A DNA stretch of 64,000 bases from Vibrio sp. qd031 (GTDB lineage: Bacteria > Pseudomonadota > Gammaproteobacteria > Enterobacterales > Vibrionaceae), in contig NZ_JXQD01000036.1 of the NCBI RefSeq assembly GCF_002100145.1, forward strand, positions 1 through 64,000, in the 5' to 3' direction. Position 1 is the stretch's first letter. Every line of letters starts with the position of its first letter. Below are positions 16,652 through 24,901 of the stretch, piece after piece. A program made the translations under genes and the position numbers. The notes under the pieces were generated by a model that was given only the letters and a program-made list of their open reading frames with translations, ran no database searches and was not told the origin of the DNA.

Positions 16652-17038
16652 ATGCGCCATCGTAAGAGTGGTCGTCAACTCAACCGCAACAGCAGTCATC
16701 GTAAAGCGATGTTCAGCAATATGGCTAGCTCTCTTGTACGTCATGAAGTAATTAAGACTACATTGCCAAAAGCTAAAGAGCTACGTCGCGTCGTTGAGCC
16801 TTTGATTACACTAGCAAAGACAGACAGTGTTGCTAACCGTCGTCTTGCATTTGCACGTACTCGTGACAACGAAGTAGTTGCAAAACTGTTTAACGAATTA
16901 GGTCCACGTTTCGCTACCCGCCAAGGCGGTTACACTCGTATCCTAAAAGCTGGCTTCCGTGCTGGCGATAAAGCTCCAATGGCTTACATTGAGCTTGTCG
17001 ATCGCCCAGAAGCATCTGAAGAAGCAGCTGCTGAGTAA
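16652..17038 (+). CDS. rplQ: 50S ribosomal protein L17
   Basis: L17 lies near the tunnel exit. The 128-residue product has MRHRKSGRQLNRNSSHRKAM at the start and RAGDKAPMAYIELVDRP near the end. Last gene of the alpha operon; a terminator follows 20 bases later. Confidence 0.98.
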   Translation: MRHRKSGRQLNRNSSHRKAMFSNMASSLVRHEVIKTTLPKAKELRRVVEPLITLAKTDSVANRRLAFARTRDNEVVAKLFNELGPRFATRQGGYTRILKAGFRAGDKAPMAYIELVDRPEASEEAAAE

Positions 17039-17058
17039 AATCAGTATTCGCTAGACTA

Positions 17059-17090
17059 AAAAACCGAACCTTAGGGTTCGGTTTTTTTTT
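17059..17090 (+). terminator. Terminator of the alpha operon
   Basis: AAACCGAACC and GGTTCGGTTT form a perfect stem around TTAG... and run into nine T residues. It closes the 13.6-kb ribosomal gene cluster. Confidence 0.95.
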
Positions 17091-17099
17091 GCTTAAAAT

Positions 17100-17131
17100 A
17101 TGGGGTCAGAGTCGATTTACTCTGACCCCAT
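17100..17131. repeat. REP-like perfect palindrome
   Basis: ATGGGGTCAGAGT (17100-17112) and ACTCTGACCCCAT (17119-17131) are perfect 13-base inverted repeats around CGATTT. It lies between the alpha-operon terminator and the end of the convergent DUF2780 gene. The GGGGTCAG-type palindrome resembles REP sequences associated with Y1 (RAYT/TnpA-REP) transposases. That family link is from memory; no transposase is present in the window. Confidence 0.65.
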
Positions 17132-17135
17132 TTAG

Positions 17136-17606
17136 TTATTTCCACAGTCCAGTGAGAGAATCCATAAGTCCAGAGCTTGCGCCTTGGTCAGATAGATAGC
17201 CCATAATGACAGGGGCAAATTGTGCCACCATAGATGGGTCTAGGCCGAGTTTTTCGAATACATCATAGACAGCGTTAAGCGAGTCGATATTGCCTAACAG
17301 GCTGGACGCCGCTCCCATATTCTCTAGGCCAGGTATCATAGAAGCGAGCTCGCTGGTGTTTGCTGACGATAAGCTATTTTGGGCAAGGGCCAACATCGCA
17401 GCGCCTCCAGAGCTTGCTTGCTCATTCGATACATCTAATTGGCTAGTCAATAGCTCTGTAATCGGTGAGTCCGAGATTTGGCCGACACTGGAGCTTACTT
17501 GATTCATCAAGTCTTTGGTGTCGTCGCTTTTTAACAAATCGCCGAACGCGAAAGTCTGAGTACTTACTACAAGAGCGCTAAGAGTGATAGTTTTGACGAG
17601 TTTCAT
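17136..17606 (-). CDS. DUF2780 domain secreted protein
   Basis: Function unknown. The 156-residue protein has an N-terminal signal peptide (MKLVKTITLSALVVSTQTFA). A mature part follows that is rich in Ser, Ala, Gly, Leu and Asp, with helical repeats, fitting DUF2780 (VcgC/VcgE-like) proteins of Vibrio and relatives. The ATG at 17606 was chosen over one 15 bases upstream because AAGGA lies six bases before it and the signal peptide then starts properly. The gene stands alone and converges on rplQ. Confidence 0.75.
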   Translation of the reverse strand: MKLVKTITLSALVVSTQTFAFGDLLKSDDTKDLMNQVSSSVGQISDSPITELLTSQLDVSNEQASSGGAAMLALAQNSLSSANTSELASMIPGLENMGAASSLLGNIDSLNAVYDVFEKLGLDPSMVAQFAPVIMGYLSDQGASSGLMDSLTGLWK

Positions 17607-17710
17607 TGAGAGTCCTTTCATATTGGTCGGTTCTACACTCAGTGTAAGACAAAGTAAACAAAGACAGTGTCAAAAATTCGAGAGTATTTGGTTGGTATTA
17701 TGTTCAGACG

Positions 17711-17738
17711 AAAAAAAACGGCGCATTAAGCACCGTTT
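17711..17738 (-). terminator. Terminator downstream of fklB
   Basis: Read on the minus strand, AAACGGTGC and GCGCCGTTT pair (one mismatch or wobble) around TTAAT and run into eight T residues, 21 bases after the fklB stop. Confidence 0.8.
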
Positions 17739-17758
17739 GTTGCAGTACACAATATTGC

Positions 17759-18379
17759 TTATAGGATAGCGAGAAGCTCTACTTCAAATACAAGTGCTGC
17801 ATATGGAGGGATTGCTGCACCAGCGCCACGCTCGCCGTAGGCAAGATCTTGTGGGATGTACAGTTTCCACTTAGAGCCAACAGGCATAAGTTGAAGTGCT
17901 TCAACCCAACCTTGAATTACGCCCGTTACCGGGAATTCAGCAGGTTGACCACGAGAAACAGAGCTGTCGAAAACAGTGCCGTCTGTTAATTCACCGTGGT
18001 AATGAACGCGAACTTGCTTGTCTGCAGACGGAACTTCACCCGTACCTTCTGTGATCACTTCGTACTGTAGGCCAGACTCAAGCACAGTGACTTCTGAACG
18101 AAGTGCATTGTCTTTAAGGAAAGCTTCACCGTCCGCCGCCGCTACTTTAGCTTGCTCTGCACGTGCAGATTCAGCGCGAGTGTGAAGATCTTGAAGTGCA
18201 GCATTGATGTCATCAACTGAGATTTCAGGTTGACCACCAGTAAGTGCTGTAGCGATACCTGCAGCGATTGCGTCAACGTTAAGACCTTCTAGACCAGAAC
18301 CTGCAAGTTGTTGGCCCATTTGAAGACCAATACCGTAGCTTGCTTTTTGCTCTACAGTATCAAATTTTACATCAGACAT
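17759..18379 (-). CDS. fklB: FKBP-type peptidyl-prolyl isomerase (FklB, 22 kDa)
   Basis: Catalyses cis-trans isomerisation of prolyl bonds. The 206-residue product has an N-terminal dimerisation domain (SYGIGLQMGQQLAGSGLEGL) and a C-terminal FKBP domain with VRVHYHGELTDGTVFDSS, VIQGWVEAL and YGERGAGAAIPPYAALVFEV. No signal peptide is visible. The start at 18379 gives the E. coli FklB length and N-terminus (FDTVEQKASYG); an upstream start in the same frame is not supported. It is divergent from the ytfB-like gene, the same pairing as in E. coli. Confidence 0.93.
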   Translation of the reverse strand: MSDVKFDTVEQKASYGIGLQMGQQLAGSGLEGLNVDAIAAGIATALTGGQPEISVDDINAALQDLHTRAESARAEQAKVAAADGEAFLKDNALRSEVTVLESGLQYEVITEGTGEVPSADKQVRVHYHGELTDGTVFDSSVSRGQPAEFPVTGVIQGWVEALQLMPVGSKWKLYIPQDLAYGERGAGAAIPPYAALVFEVELLAIL

Positions 18380-18585
18380 GTTTATTCTCATATGTGTAAG
18401 GAAGCGAGAAGAATACCAGTTTCTAACCGCATTGAAAACGCCCGCACCTAAAAGCGTAATCAAGATTCTACCACTACGCTTTCAAGGCGTGGATTTGTGA
18501 CTTTTAGGCAGGAATATCGCACTTATAGACTAGAATTTGCTGTTAAATGTTTATAACCTAGAGAGGTCAAAAAGTGGAGTCATGA

Positions 18586-19176
18586 ATGAATCGAAGAAAA
18601 CGCCAACGGGTCAAGGAAAGTACTGGTAAACAGCTGTTAAATCAGTTGAAAGGTATTGATTGGCGCGCGCAAAAGGCGAAGGTTCAAACAGCATTGGGTT
18701 CGCTAAAACACCGCTACTTGGAACTTCCTTCACTGCATCAGAAGTTAATTCCAGCCATCGCGGCGATCCTCATTGTACTATTGGTTATTCCTGCGCAAGA
18801 CCCAGAGGCAACGCCCACACAACCTGCACCAACGCAAAGAGTTGAACTAGACATCGATACTCGTGGTTTAAGCGAGCAAGGCTCTACAGCGGTGAGCGCG
18901 AGTACGCCTAACGAACAAGTTTGGACTGAATATGTTATTCAAGATGGTGATACCTTAGCCAAGGTATTTCGTAGCAATGATCTGTCTGTGTCTGATCTAA
19001 ACGCCCTAGTGAAAATCGAGGGAATTGATAAACCTCTTAGCCGTATTCGAAAAGGGCAGTTGATTCGATTTAAACTCGATGCTAACGACCAGTTGGATAT
19101 TTTGCAGCTAGAGCGGGGCAGTGAAGCAGTAATGTTCTTTAGATTGTCTGATGGTGGTTTTGGCCGCAGTAAGTAG
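18586..19176 (+). CDS. ytfB: YtfB/OapA-family cell-envelope protein with LysM-like domain
   Basis: E. coli YtfB is an inner-membrane, glycan-binding protein linked to cell division; Haemophilus OapA belongs to the same family. This 196-residue protein has a basic N-terminal cytoplasmic part, one membrane segment near residues 51-67 (LIPAIAAILIVLLVIP), a Pro/Thr-rich linker, and a C-terminal OapA/LysM-like domain starting at WTEYVIQDGDTLAKVFRS. The ATG at 18586 follows GTGGAGT. Its divergence from fklB mirrors E. coli. Confidence 0.85.
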   Translation: MNRRKRQRVKESTGKQLLNQLKGIDWRAQKAKVQTALGSLKHRYLELPSLHQKLIPAIAAILIVLLVIPAQDPEATPTQPAPTQRVELDIDTRGLSEQGSTAVSASTPNEQVWTEYVIQDGDTLAKVFRSNDLSVSDLNALVKIEGIDKPLSRIRKGQLIRFKLDANDQLDILQLERGSEAVMFFRLSDGGFGRSK

Positions 19177-19228
19177 CTCGAACACGGTTTAGTTGACCTA
19201 AACGAAGACCGTAATCTCCACCACAGAC

Positions 19229-19699
19229 TTACGTTGTCTTAATCATATCGATGTGCTCTATGCCATCCTCATCATACACCTCTGAGCACTGCACAAATCC
19301 ATGCTTTTGATAAAACTTATGTAAGTGATGCTGGGCACCAATTTGTATGGGACCTGATCCTAAGCGATGACCGATTTCGTGAATCGACTTTTGCATTAAT
19401 ACATCCCCTAGTCGAGCTTGTCGCCACAGGGGGGCAACGATGACTCTCCCAATGCTATAACAGCCGTCATAGCTGACGTTTCTATCAAGAAGACGTGTAT
19501 ACAGAGCGAGCTCTCCCTCTATGTAACCAGCGAGATGGACAGTGGTCGCAAGTTTGTCTTTAGCGTCCAACTCTGGGTAGGGGCAATTTTGCTCAACCAC
19601 AAACACATCGACACGCAACTTCATGATATCAAACAACTCATTGGTACTAAGTTGTGAAAATGTCAGCGCTCGCCATTCAATGTTGTGCTGTTTGTTCAT
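19229..19699 (-). CDS. elaA: GNAT family N-acetyltransferase, ElaA type
   Basis: The 156-residue protein matches the ElaA family: LRVDVFVVEQNCPYPELD in the N-terminal half, then the GNAT acetyl-CoA region IGRVIVAPLWRQARLGDVLM (R/QxxGxG/A type, here RQARLG), and HKFYQKHGFVQCSE near the end. The acceptor substrate is unknown. It is convergent with ytfB and reads away from cpdB, whose terminator lies just upstream. Confidence 0.85.
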   Translation of the reverse strand: MNKQHNIEWRALTFSQLSTNELFDIMKLRVDVFVVEQNCPYPELDAKDKLATTVHLAGYIEGELALYTRLLDRNVSYDGCYSIGRVIVAPLWRQARLGDVLMQKSIHEIGHRLGSGPIQIGAQHHLHKFYQKHGFVQCSEVYDEDGIEHIDMIKTT

Positions 19700-19714
19700 T
19701 GAGTCTTCTCCATA

Positions 19715-19741
19715 AAAAAGCGCGGCTTAAGCCGCGCTTTC
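19715..19741 (-). terminator. Terminator of cpdB
   Basis: A perfect palindrome AAAGCGCGGCTTAAGCCGCGCTTT. On the minus strand it is followed by six T residues. It lies about 20 bases after the cpdB stop and just upstream of elaA. Confidence 0.88.
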
Positions 19742-19759
19742 ATTCTATCTTATCATCGA

Positions 19760-21718
19760 CTATTGAAGATCGACTTTATACACGGCAAAGCCTACATCGT
19801 CCATGCCCACTTTTGTCATTGGGTATTGGCCTTTCTCTTTGATGAAAGCAGACGCTTTATCGCTTGGAGAGGTTTCAAAACGAATGTCTAACGGCGTGTC
19901 CGATTCAATTTTAGCAAATGACCAGTTGTTATCAGCGCTAGGCTTAACAAGTCCTTTTTCTGCCGATACGCTAGAAATATAGTTTGCTAGAACTTGACGG
20001 TTTTCATCCGGAGAGTCAAACGCGACATATTCTGAACCTGTTCCAGCAAACTTACCACCATAGGCACGGTAGTTGTTTGACGCGACAATAAACGGAGCAC
20101 TCATGTCGACAGGTTTACCCATGTAAGTTAGGCCAGTAATACGCGATGAGTCAGCGTTAACAACGTTACAGTTACCATCGTACTTGGCAGGCTGAGTGAT
20201 GTCGATTTGGTACTCAACACCGTCAATCACGTCGAAGTTATAGGTACGGAACTCATCCCACTCGATGAGGCTTTGAGGCTCTGAACTATTGACATCGATT
20301 TGCTTAAATTGACCTGCAGAACACTCAAGCCACTCTTTCACTTCTTTACCCGTCATCTTCAATGCAACAAGCGTGTTTGGGTATAGATAAAGATCGGCAG
20401 CATTACGGAAGGTGAGCTGTCCTGCTTCTACTTCTACGAAGTTGCTAGGATCGTTCTTACGACCGCCGGCTTTAAATGGTGCCGCCGCAGAAAGCACTGG
20501 AATACCGTCTAAATCAGGATCGCCTTGGATCATTGTTTCTACGTAAGCTTTCTGTGCAAGGTTAACAATTTGAACCGTTGGATCATCTTGAACCAATGCA
20601 AGGAAGCTGTACATCACGTCGTCAGCCTTACCAATTGGCTGGTTTACAAAGTCTTGAGTTGCTTTGTGGTCTTCTGCCACCGCTTTGGTCATTGCTACGT
20701 GCGCTTCGACTGCAGGTTTATTGTTTGCAGAGTCGTAGATTGGACGTGCTTCAGACATGACAGGCGTCACTTTCCATCCGTCGCCGTCTTTGTCTAGTTG
20801 CAGGTCCATAATACCTAGGTGGCTCCCCCAACGTCCCGGCATAACTGCTGCTACGCCATTGATGGTGCCTTTTTGGTTGTCGATACCTTTAATGTCATCA
20901 AAACCTTTACCTGGGAACACTGAGTGTGAGTGACCAAACGCAATTGCGTCGATGCCTTCAACTTCAGATAGGTAGTATGACGAGTTTTCCATACCCATTT
21001 TGTACGGGTCTGTAGATACACCAGAGTGAGGTATCGCCACAATAACGTCCGCACCTTCTGCTTTCATTTGAGGGACAAGTTTTTCAGCGCTCTCTTTGAT
21101 ATCCAGTGCGGTAACGTTGCCTTCTAGATTCTTTTTATCCCAGATCATGATTTGTGGCGGAACAAACCCGATGTAGCCGACATTAATTTTGTGGCTGTTA
21201 CCATCCGTATCGACAAAAGTGTGCTCTTTGATGATATAAGGCTTGAAGTAGTAATCGCCTGTTTTCGCGTCTAACACGTTGGCGCTTACATAAGGGAAGT
21301 TAGCATCGTTAAGCGACTCGGCTAAGAACTCAAGGCCGTAGTTAAATTCGTGGTTACCAATGTTACCTGCGTCGTAATTGAGTAGGTTCATTGCTTTGTA
21401 AACGGGGTGTACTTCATCGGCTACAATACCTTTTGAAGCGATGTAGTCACCCATAGGGCTGCCTTGGATAAGGTCTCCGTTATCAACCAGCACACTGTTT
21501 TTAACTTCATCACGTGCGAGCTCTACAAGAGAGGCTGTACGGACTAGGCCAATCTTATCTGATGGTTTGCCTTTGTAGTAGTCAAAGTCCATCACATTGG
21601 CGTGAATGTCTGTGGTCTCGATGACACGTAGGTGAATCGTGTCGGCAATAGAGGGTGCTGTCACTCCCATAAGACCTAATAGAACTGATGTGCGGATCAG
21701 TTTCAGATTGGTATTCAT
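19760..21718 (-). CDS. cpdB: 2',3'-cyclic-nucleotide 2'-phosphodiesterase / 3'-nucleotidase, periplasmic
   Basis: Breaks down extracellular 2',3'-cyclic nucleotides and 3'-nucleotides to nucleosides. The 652-residue protein (E. coli CpdB about 647) has a signal peptide ending near APSIADTI. A metallophosphatase domain follows with TTDIHANVMDFDYY, DNGDLIQGSPMGDYI, GNIGNHEFNYGLE and IAFGHSHSVFPG, then the 5'-nucleotidase C-terminal domain with the substrate-stacking region. Monocistronic, with its own terminator. Confidence 0.95.
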   Translation of the reverse strand: MNTNLKLIRTSVLLGLMGVTAPSIADTIHLRVIETTDIHANVMDFDYYKGKPSDKIGLVRTASLVELARDEVKNSVLVDNGDLIQGSPMGDYIASKGIVADEVHPVYKAMNLLNYDAGNIGNHEFNYGLEFLAESLNDANFPYVSANVLDAKTGDYYFKPYIIKEHTFVDTDGNSHKINVGYIGFVPPQIMIWDKKNLEGNVTALDIKESAEKLVPQMKAEGADVIVAIPHSGVSTDPYKMGMENSSYYLSEVEGIDAIAFGHSHSVFPGKGFDDIKGIDNQKGTINGVAAVMPGRWGSHLGIMDLQLDKDGDGWKVTPVMSEARPIYDSANNKPAVEAHVAMTKAVAEDHKATQDFVNQPIGKADDVMYSFLALVQDDPTVQIVNLAQKAYVETMIQGDPDLDGIPVLSAAAPFKAGGRKNDPSNFVEVEAGQLTFRNAADLYLYPNTLVALKMTGKEVKEWLECSAGQFKQIDVNSSEPQSLIEWDEFRTYNFDVIDGVEYQIDITQPAKYDGNCNVVNADSSRITGLTYMGKPVDMSAPFIVASNNYRAYGGKFAGTGSEYVAFDSPDENRQVLANYISSVSAEKGLVKPSADNNWSFAKIESDTPLDIRFETSPSDKASAFIKEKGQYPMTKVGMDDVGFAVYKVDLQ

Positions 21719-21910
21719 ACTTGCTCCATAAGTAAACTGCCTAATTGACGGGTGAAATGTAGCAGTTAATTGTTAAACTTTTTAGTTAAAACTCTAGGTT
21801 TTGCGAAGGTAATCGATTGCCTTGGTGGGATTTTATGCGTTTATTTTTGAAACTACCAGAATATCTCCGAATTAATAGAGTTACCGGCATTCAACGGGTC
21901 TAATATTGAA

Positions 21911-22849
21911 CTACGCTGACGTCGAAATACTGCTTTTGACTTCACTAGTAATGGTAAACTTTTGACTCAGTAATGCGAGCAGTTGATCGTGATACTTCAT
22001 ATTGGGTTTGTTACCTAAAAGTCGACATAATTCGTTGCCAATTGGGCTGAACCGATAGTAAACCAGTCTCAGGCCTTTAGAGTGTGGCTCTAATGCAAGA
22101 TGTTTACCTTGGTAGGTAACAACTACTGCTGGGTTTGTTTCGATTTCGCCCGACTCTAATTCGGTACCGATCAACACTCCCAGCTCTACAAGCAGCAGTA
22201 AGCTTGAATAGGGTAGTTGGAAGCTGCCTAAATTGAGCGTGGTATTGTCGTTTGTCCGCCCTAAAGAAAATAAACTGGATTTGGCTCTATAACCAATGAT
22301 GAGTTTATTCGCACCATCGCCCCCGAAGGTGCTGGCGAGTGATGCCCCTCGTTGAATGATTTGAGCCTCTTTGGCTGACAGATCTTTCAATAGTTTGAGT
22401 GACTTGATGGACGTTGAACCTGGGTTAATCACTTCGCGTTTAAGGACTTGGGCCCATAAACGTTGCATTGCTGAATTCCCAATGTCTTGGGCCATATCAA
22501 AGAACCGATATAACCAGTCATCATCAGGCGTACTCGCAGCTTCATCTCTGCATGATGCGTGAGCAAATGCGATTATTTTCTCAAGGTTTAGCTGACGTCG
22601 CTCTTGGATTTGTACGCTGCGAGCTTGAATGCGTTTATCAATACTTAGCCCAGAGGATGGTGAAGTGATTTCTGCGTCAAGATGATAGCGTGTTGCAATG
22701 CTGGCGATATTGGCAGCGCTATCTTTGATGGCCGACTTGGATTGGGACTTACCCTGTTTAGCAGACGATTGCCCTTCGCTAGGTTTCTCCGACACTGTTA
22801 CCGACGGGTTATCATGGTCTATCGTGACGGGTTTTTCAGTAGCGTTCAT
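21911..22849 (-). CDS. Conserved protein of unknown function (TIGR03899 type)
   Basis: A 312-residue cytoplasmic protein, with no signal peptide or membrane segment. The N-terminal 60 residues are polar and low-complexity (Ser, Lys, Gln, Pro). The middle has DDDWLYRFFDMAQDIGNSAMQRLWAQVLKRE-like sequence, seen in DUF2806/TIGR03899 proteins, and the C-terminal part contains YYRFSPIGNELCRLLG. The family assignment is from memory and no function is known. It stands alone, 192 bases upstream of cpdB on the same strand. Confidence 0.7.
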   Translation of the reverse strand: MNATEKPVTIDHDNPSVTVSEKPSEGQSSAKQGKSQSKSAIKDSAANIASIATRYHLDAEITSPSSGLSIDKRIQARSVQIQERRQLNLEKIIAFAHASCRDEAASTPDDDWLYRFFDMAQDIGNSAMQRLWAQVLKREVINPGSTSIKSLKLLKDLSAKEAQIIQRGASLASTFGGDGANKLIIGYRAKSSLFSLGRTNDNTTLNLGSFQLPYSSLLLLVELGVLIGTELESGEIETNPAVVVTYQGKHLALEPHSKGLRLVYYRFSPIGNELCRLLGNKPNMKYHDQLLALLSQKFTITSEVKSSISTSA

Positions 22850-22946
22850 AGTCTAATGCTTAGGGTACGTGATTCTGTTAATTGTAGATCGGCCAGGACG
22901 AAAAAACTAATAGAGAAATAACAAATAGAGAACTGCGTCCACGCAC

Positions 22947-22974
22947 TTGCATTATGTAATGGTTTTGTTAAATT
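22947..22974 (+). promoter_or_regulatory. Predicted promoter for the 33-residue membrane peptide gene
   Basis: TTGCAT (22947-22952) and TAAATT (22969-22974) are separated by 16 bases, 30 bases upstream of the ATG. A seven-base inverted repeat GCACTTG (22943-22949)/CAAGTGC (22981-22987) flanks it and could be an operator. Inference only. Confidence 0.4.
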
Positions 22975-23003
22975 GAATAACAAGTGCATTGCAAGGGGGT
23001 AAC

Positions 23004-23105
23004 ATGCGTCATCAAGATGATCGTCTAAAAAAGCAGCTCTCTATTGCTGTGTTACTGCTGCTCTATGTGGGAGTCATGTTTTTTTTATCTCGTTTCATTG
23101 GTTAA
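23004..23105 (+). CDS. Predicted small membrane protein, 33 residues
   Basis: Reading from the ATG at 23004, preceded by AAGGGGG at good distance, gives 33 residues. There is a charged N-terminus (MRHQDDRLKKQ) and one hydrophobic helix (LSIAVLLLLYVGVMFFLS) ending RFIG. A plausible promoter lies just upstream. Positive charges before the helix predict the N-terminus inside. The function is unknown; it lies between two convergent genes and may well be missed by routine annotation. Confidence 0.6.
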   Translation: MRHQDDRLKKQLSIAVLLLLYVGVMFFLSRFIG

Positions 23106-23143
23106 CGGTGCCGTTGTCACCGTTAAACCGTGTACTGCAAATT

Positions 23144-23632
23144 TTACTCGTCATCGTATTGCTCGAGTCGCACACCATCAATGGTATACCCCGTTAATGC
23201 AAGATCTGTTGATTGAGTTTCTGCCGTTAACTCTCCCACGACATACACCACATCCCATAACTGTTGAACGGGTGCACCGGAAGGAAATCGAACATAGACG
23301 ATTTGATTCGGCGGTGGCGGTGGAACATGGATACATGCGCCAAAGTAAGGCACTAATAAAAACTCAGTGATGTGTGTATCGGTTCCTTCCAGTGGGATCA
23401 CAAACCCTGGAATTTTTACTTTGCTCCCAGAGAGCTCTTCTCGAAAGCCACCAGTCAGTGGTTGAAGCATTTGTTCACCGTCATGACTCACCTGCGGCAT
23501 ACCTTGAGTATCGAACTGCCCTCGCTCACTCTCTGGAATCAGGTCTAACCAATCAAGTTTAAGCGGCTCGTCGGCAATTGCCATGAAACTTACACTTAGG
23601 AGTAATGTGCATACAGACCAAAATTTCTTCAT
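23144..23632 (-). CDS. DUF3299 secreted protein of the zinc-uptake locus
   Basis: A 162-residue protein with a signal peptide (MKKFWSVCTLLLSVSFMAIA). The mature domain is of DUF3299 type: KIPGFVIPLEGTDTHITEFL, then YFGACIHVPPPPPNQIVYV with its single Cys, His and proline run. It is the last gene of an operon of five minus-strand genes, three bases after the permease gene. By comparison with the ZrgABCDE system described in V. cholerae, it is probably a periplasmic accessory factor for zinc uptake; its exact role is unknown. Confidence 0.75.
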   Translation of the reverse strand: MKKFWSVCTLLLSVSFMAIADEPLKLDWLDLIPESERGQFDTQGMPQVSHDGEQMLQPLTGGFREELSGSKVKIPGFVIPLEGTDTHITEFLLVPYFGACIHVPPPPPNQIVYVRFPSGAPVQQLWDVVYVVGELTAETQSTDLALTGYTIDGVRLEQYDDE

Positions 23633-23634
23633 AA

Positions 23635-24894
23635 TTATACTCGTATTGTCATTCCGTCAGACAAAGACTGACGATAAGCTCGAATGGCAGGTAAAATCCC
23701 TATTAGAATACCGGCAAGTTGCACTAACCCTAATAGTGTCCATTCGTGGGAGGTGAGCCAAGACAGCTCAATGGTAATGCCATAGTTGCTTTGAATTATA
23801 GGCTGTCCAAGTGCCAGTAACCCATATAGCCCTGCGACGCCAACCACAATCCCCATAAAGGTGATTGTACTGGCTTCCGTCACCAACAAGGCGAAAATAT
23901 GGCTAGGTCGAGCACCCATGGCTCGCAAAATCGCCATTTCTCTGCGGCGTTCCTGCAAACTGGTCAACAGACTACTTAGCATACCTAGAAGCCCTGCAAT
24001 CACCACAAAGACTGAGACTGCGAGTAGAGCTTGCTCGGCAACAGACATCATTTGCCACAGCTCTTGCAGCGCTAACGCTGGCATAATGGCACTCAGTGGT
24101 TCTTGTGAATATGTATTGATCGCTCGCTGCACGCCAAAGGTTTGTATCTTGGAGTTTAACCCAAGCATAAACGCCGTGATTTCATTTGGGCTGAAATCCA
24201 TGCGCCCCAGCGTGTCTTGATCGGGCGCGCCGCCAAGGTGAGCACCACTTTCCCAACCAACGTGTATCGCCTCGATCGCTTCTAGTGAAACATGCACCGT
24301 TTTGTCTATAGGGGTACCTGTCGGTGCAAGAATACCTACAACTTTAAAGGGTGCATTGTCGTGCTTGGTGAAGCTTACGTCTCCCATACCGTGCGCAATA
24401 ACAATGTCGTCATTAAGCTTGTAGTCAAGATCTCGAGCGACATCCGACCCAAGCACTGCTTCAAAAAGGTGCTCGAAAGGCTGGCCCTGCTCTACGTTAA
24501 GTGACTGCTTCTTGCCGTACTTATAGTGGGCAAAGTAATCTTGATTGGTGCCCATCACTCGAAAGCCACGGTGAGAATCTCCCAACGAGATGGGGATCGC
24601 CCACTTAACGGCGGGATTATTTGACCACTCTTGGTAGCTTTCCCAGGAGATGTTGTTGGTGGCGTTGCCAATGCGAAATACTGAGTACAGTAATAAGTTT
24701 ACTTGGCCAGAGCGTGCACCGACGATCAGATCGGTGCCTGAAATGGTATTGGCAAAACTGCTTTTTGCTTCGGTTCTAATACGCTCGACACCCAACAACA
24801 AGATGACTGAAATAGTAACGGTCAAAACGGTAAGAAGAGCTGTCGCTTTACGGTTGCGCAGGCTTTTCCATGATAATAAGGTGATTGTCTTCAT
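23635..24894 (-). CDS. FtsX/MacB-like ABC transporter permease of the zinc-uptake locus
   Basis: The 419-residue protein has an N-terminal membrane helix (residues about 17-36), a large periplasmic MacB-like core, and three C-terminal helices from about residue 285 (LLAVSVFVVIAGLLGMLSSL) on, with the RREMAILRAMGARPSHIF coupling segment typical of FtsX/LolE permeases. FtsX-type transporters do not usually import, so a role in zinc uptake would be mechanical. It lies seven bases after the ATPase gene and three bases before the DUF3299 gene, clearly one operon. Confidence 0.85.
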   Translation of the reverse strand: MKTITLLSWKSLRNRKATALLTVLTVTISVILLLGVERIRTEAKSSFANTISGTDLIVGARSGQVNLLLYSVFRIGNATNNISWESYQEWSNNPAVKWAIPISLGDSHRGFRVMGTNQDYFAHYKYGKKQSLNVEQGQPFEHLFEAVLGSDVARDLDYKLNDDIVIAHGMGDVSFTKHDNAPFKVVGILAPTGTPIDKTVHVSLEAIEAIHVGWESGAHLGGAPDQDTLGRMDFSPNEITAFMLGLNSKIQTFGVQRAINTYSQEPLSAIMPALALQELWQMMSVAEQALLAVSVFVVIAGLLGMLSSLLTSLQERRREMAILRAMGARPSHIFALLVTEASTITFMGIVVGVAGLYGLLALGQPIIQSNYGITIELSWLTSHEWTLLGLVQLAGILIGILPAIRAYRQSLSDGMTIRV

Positions 24895-24901
24895 AGGTGT
24901 C

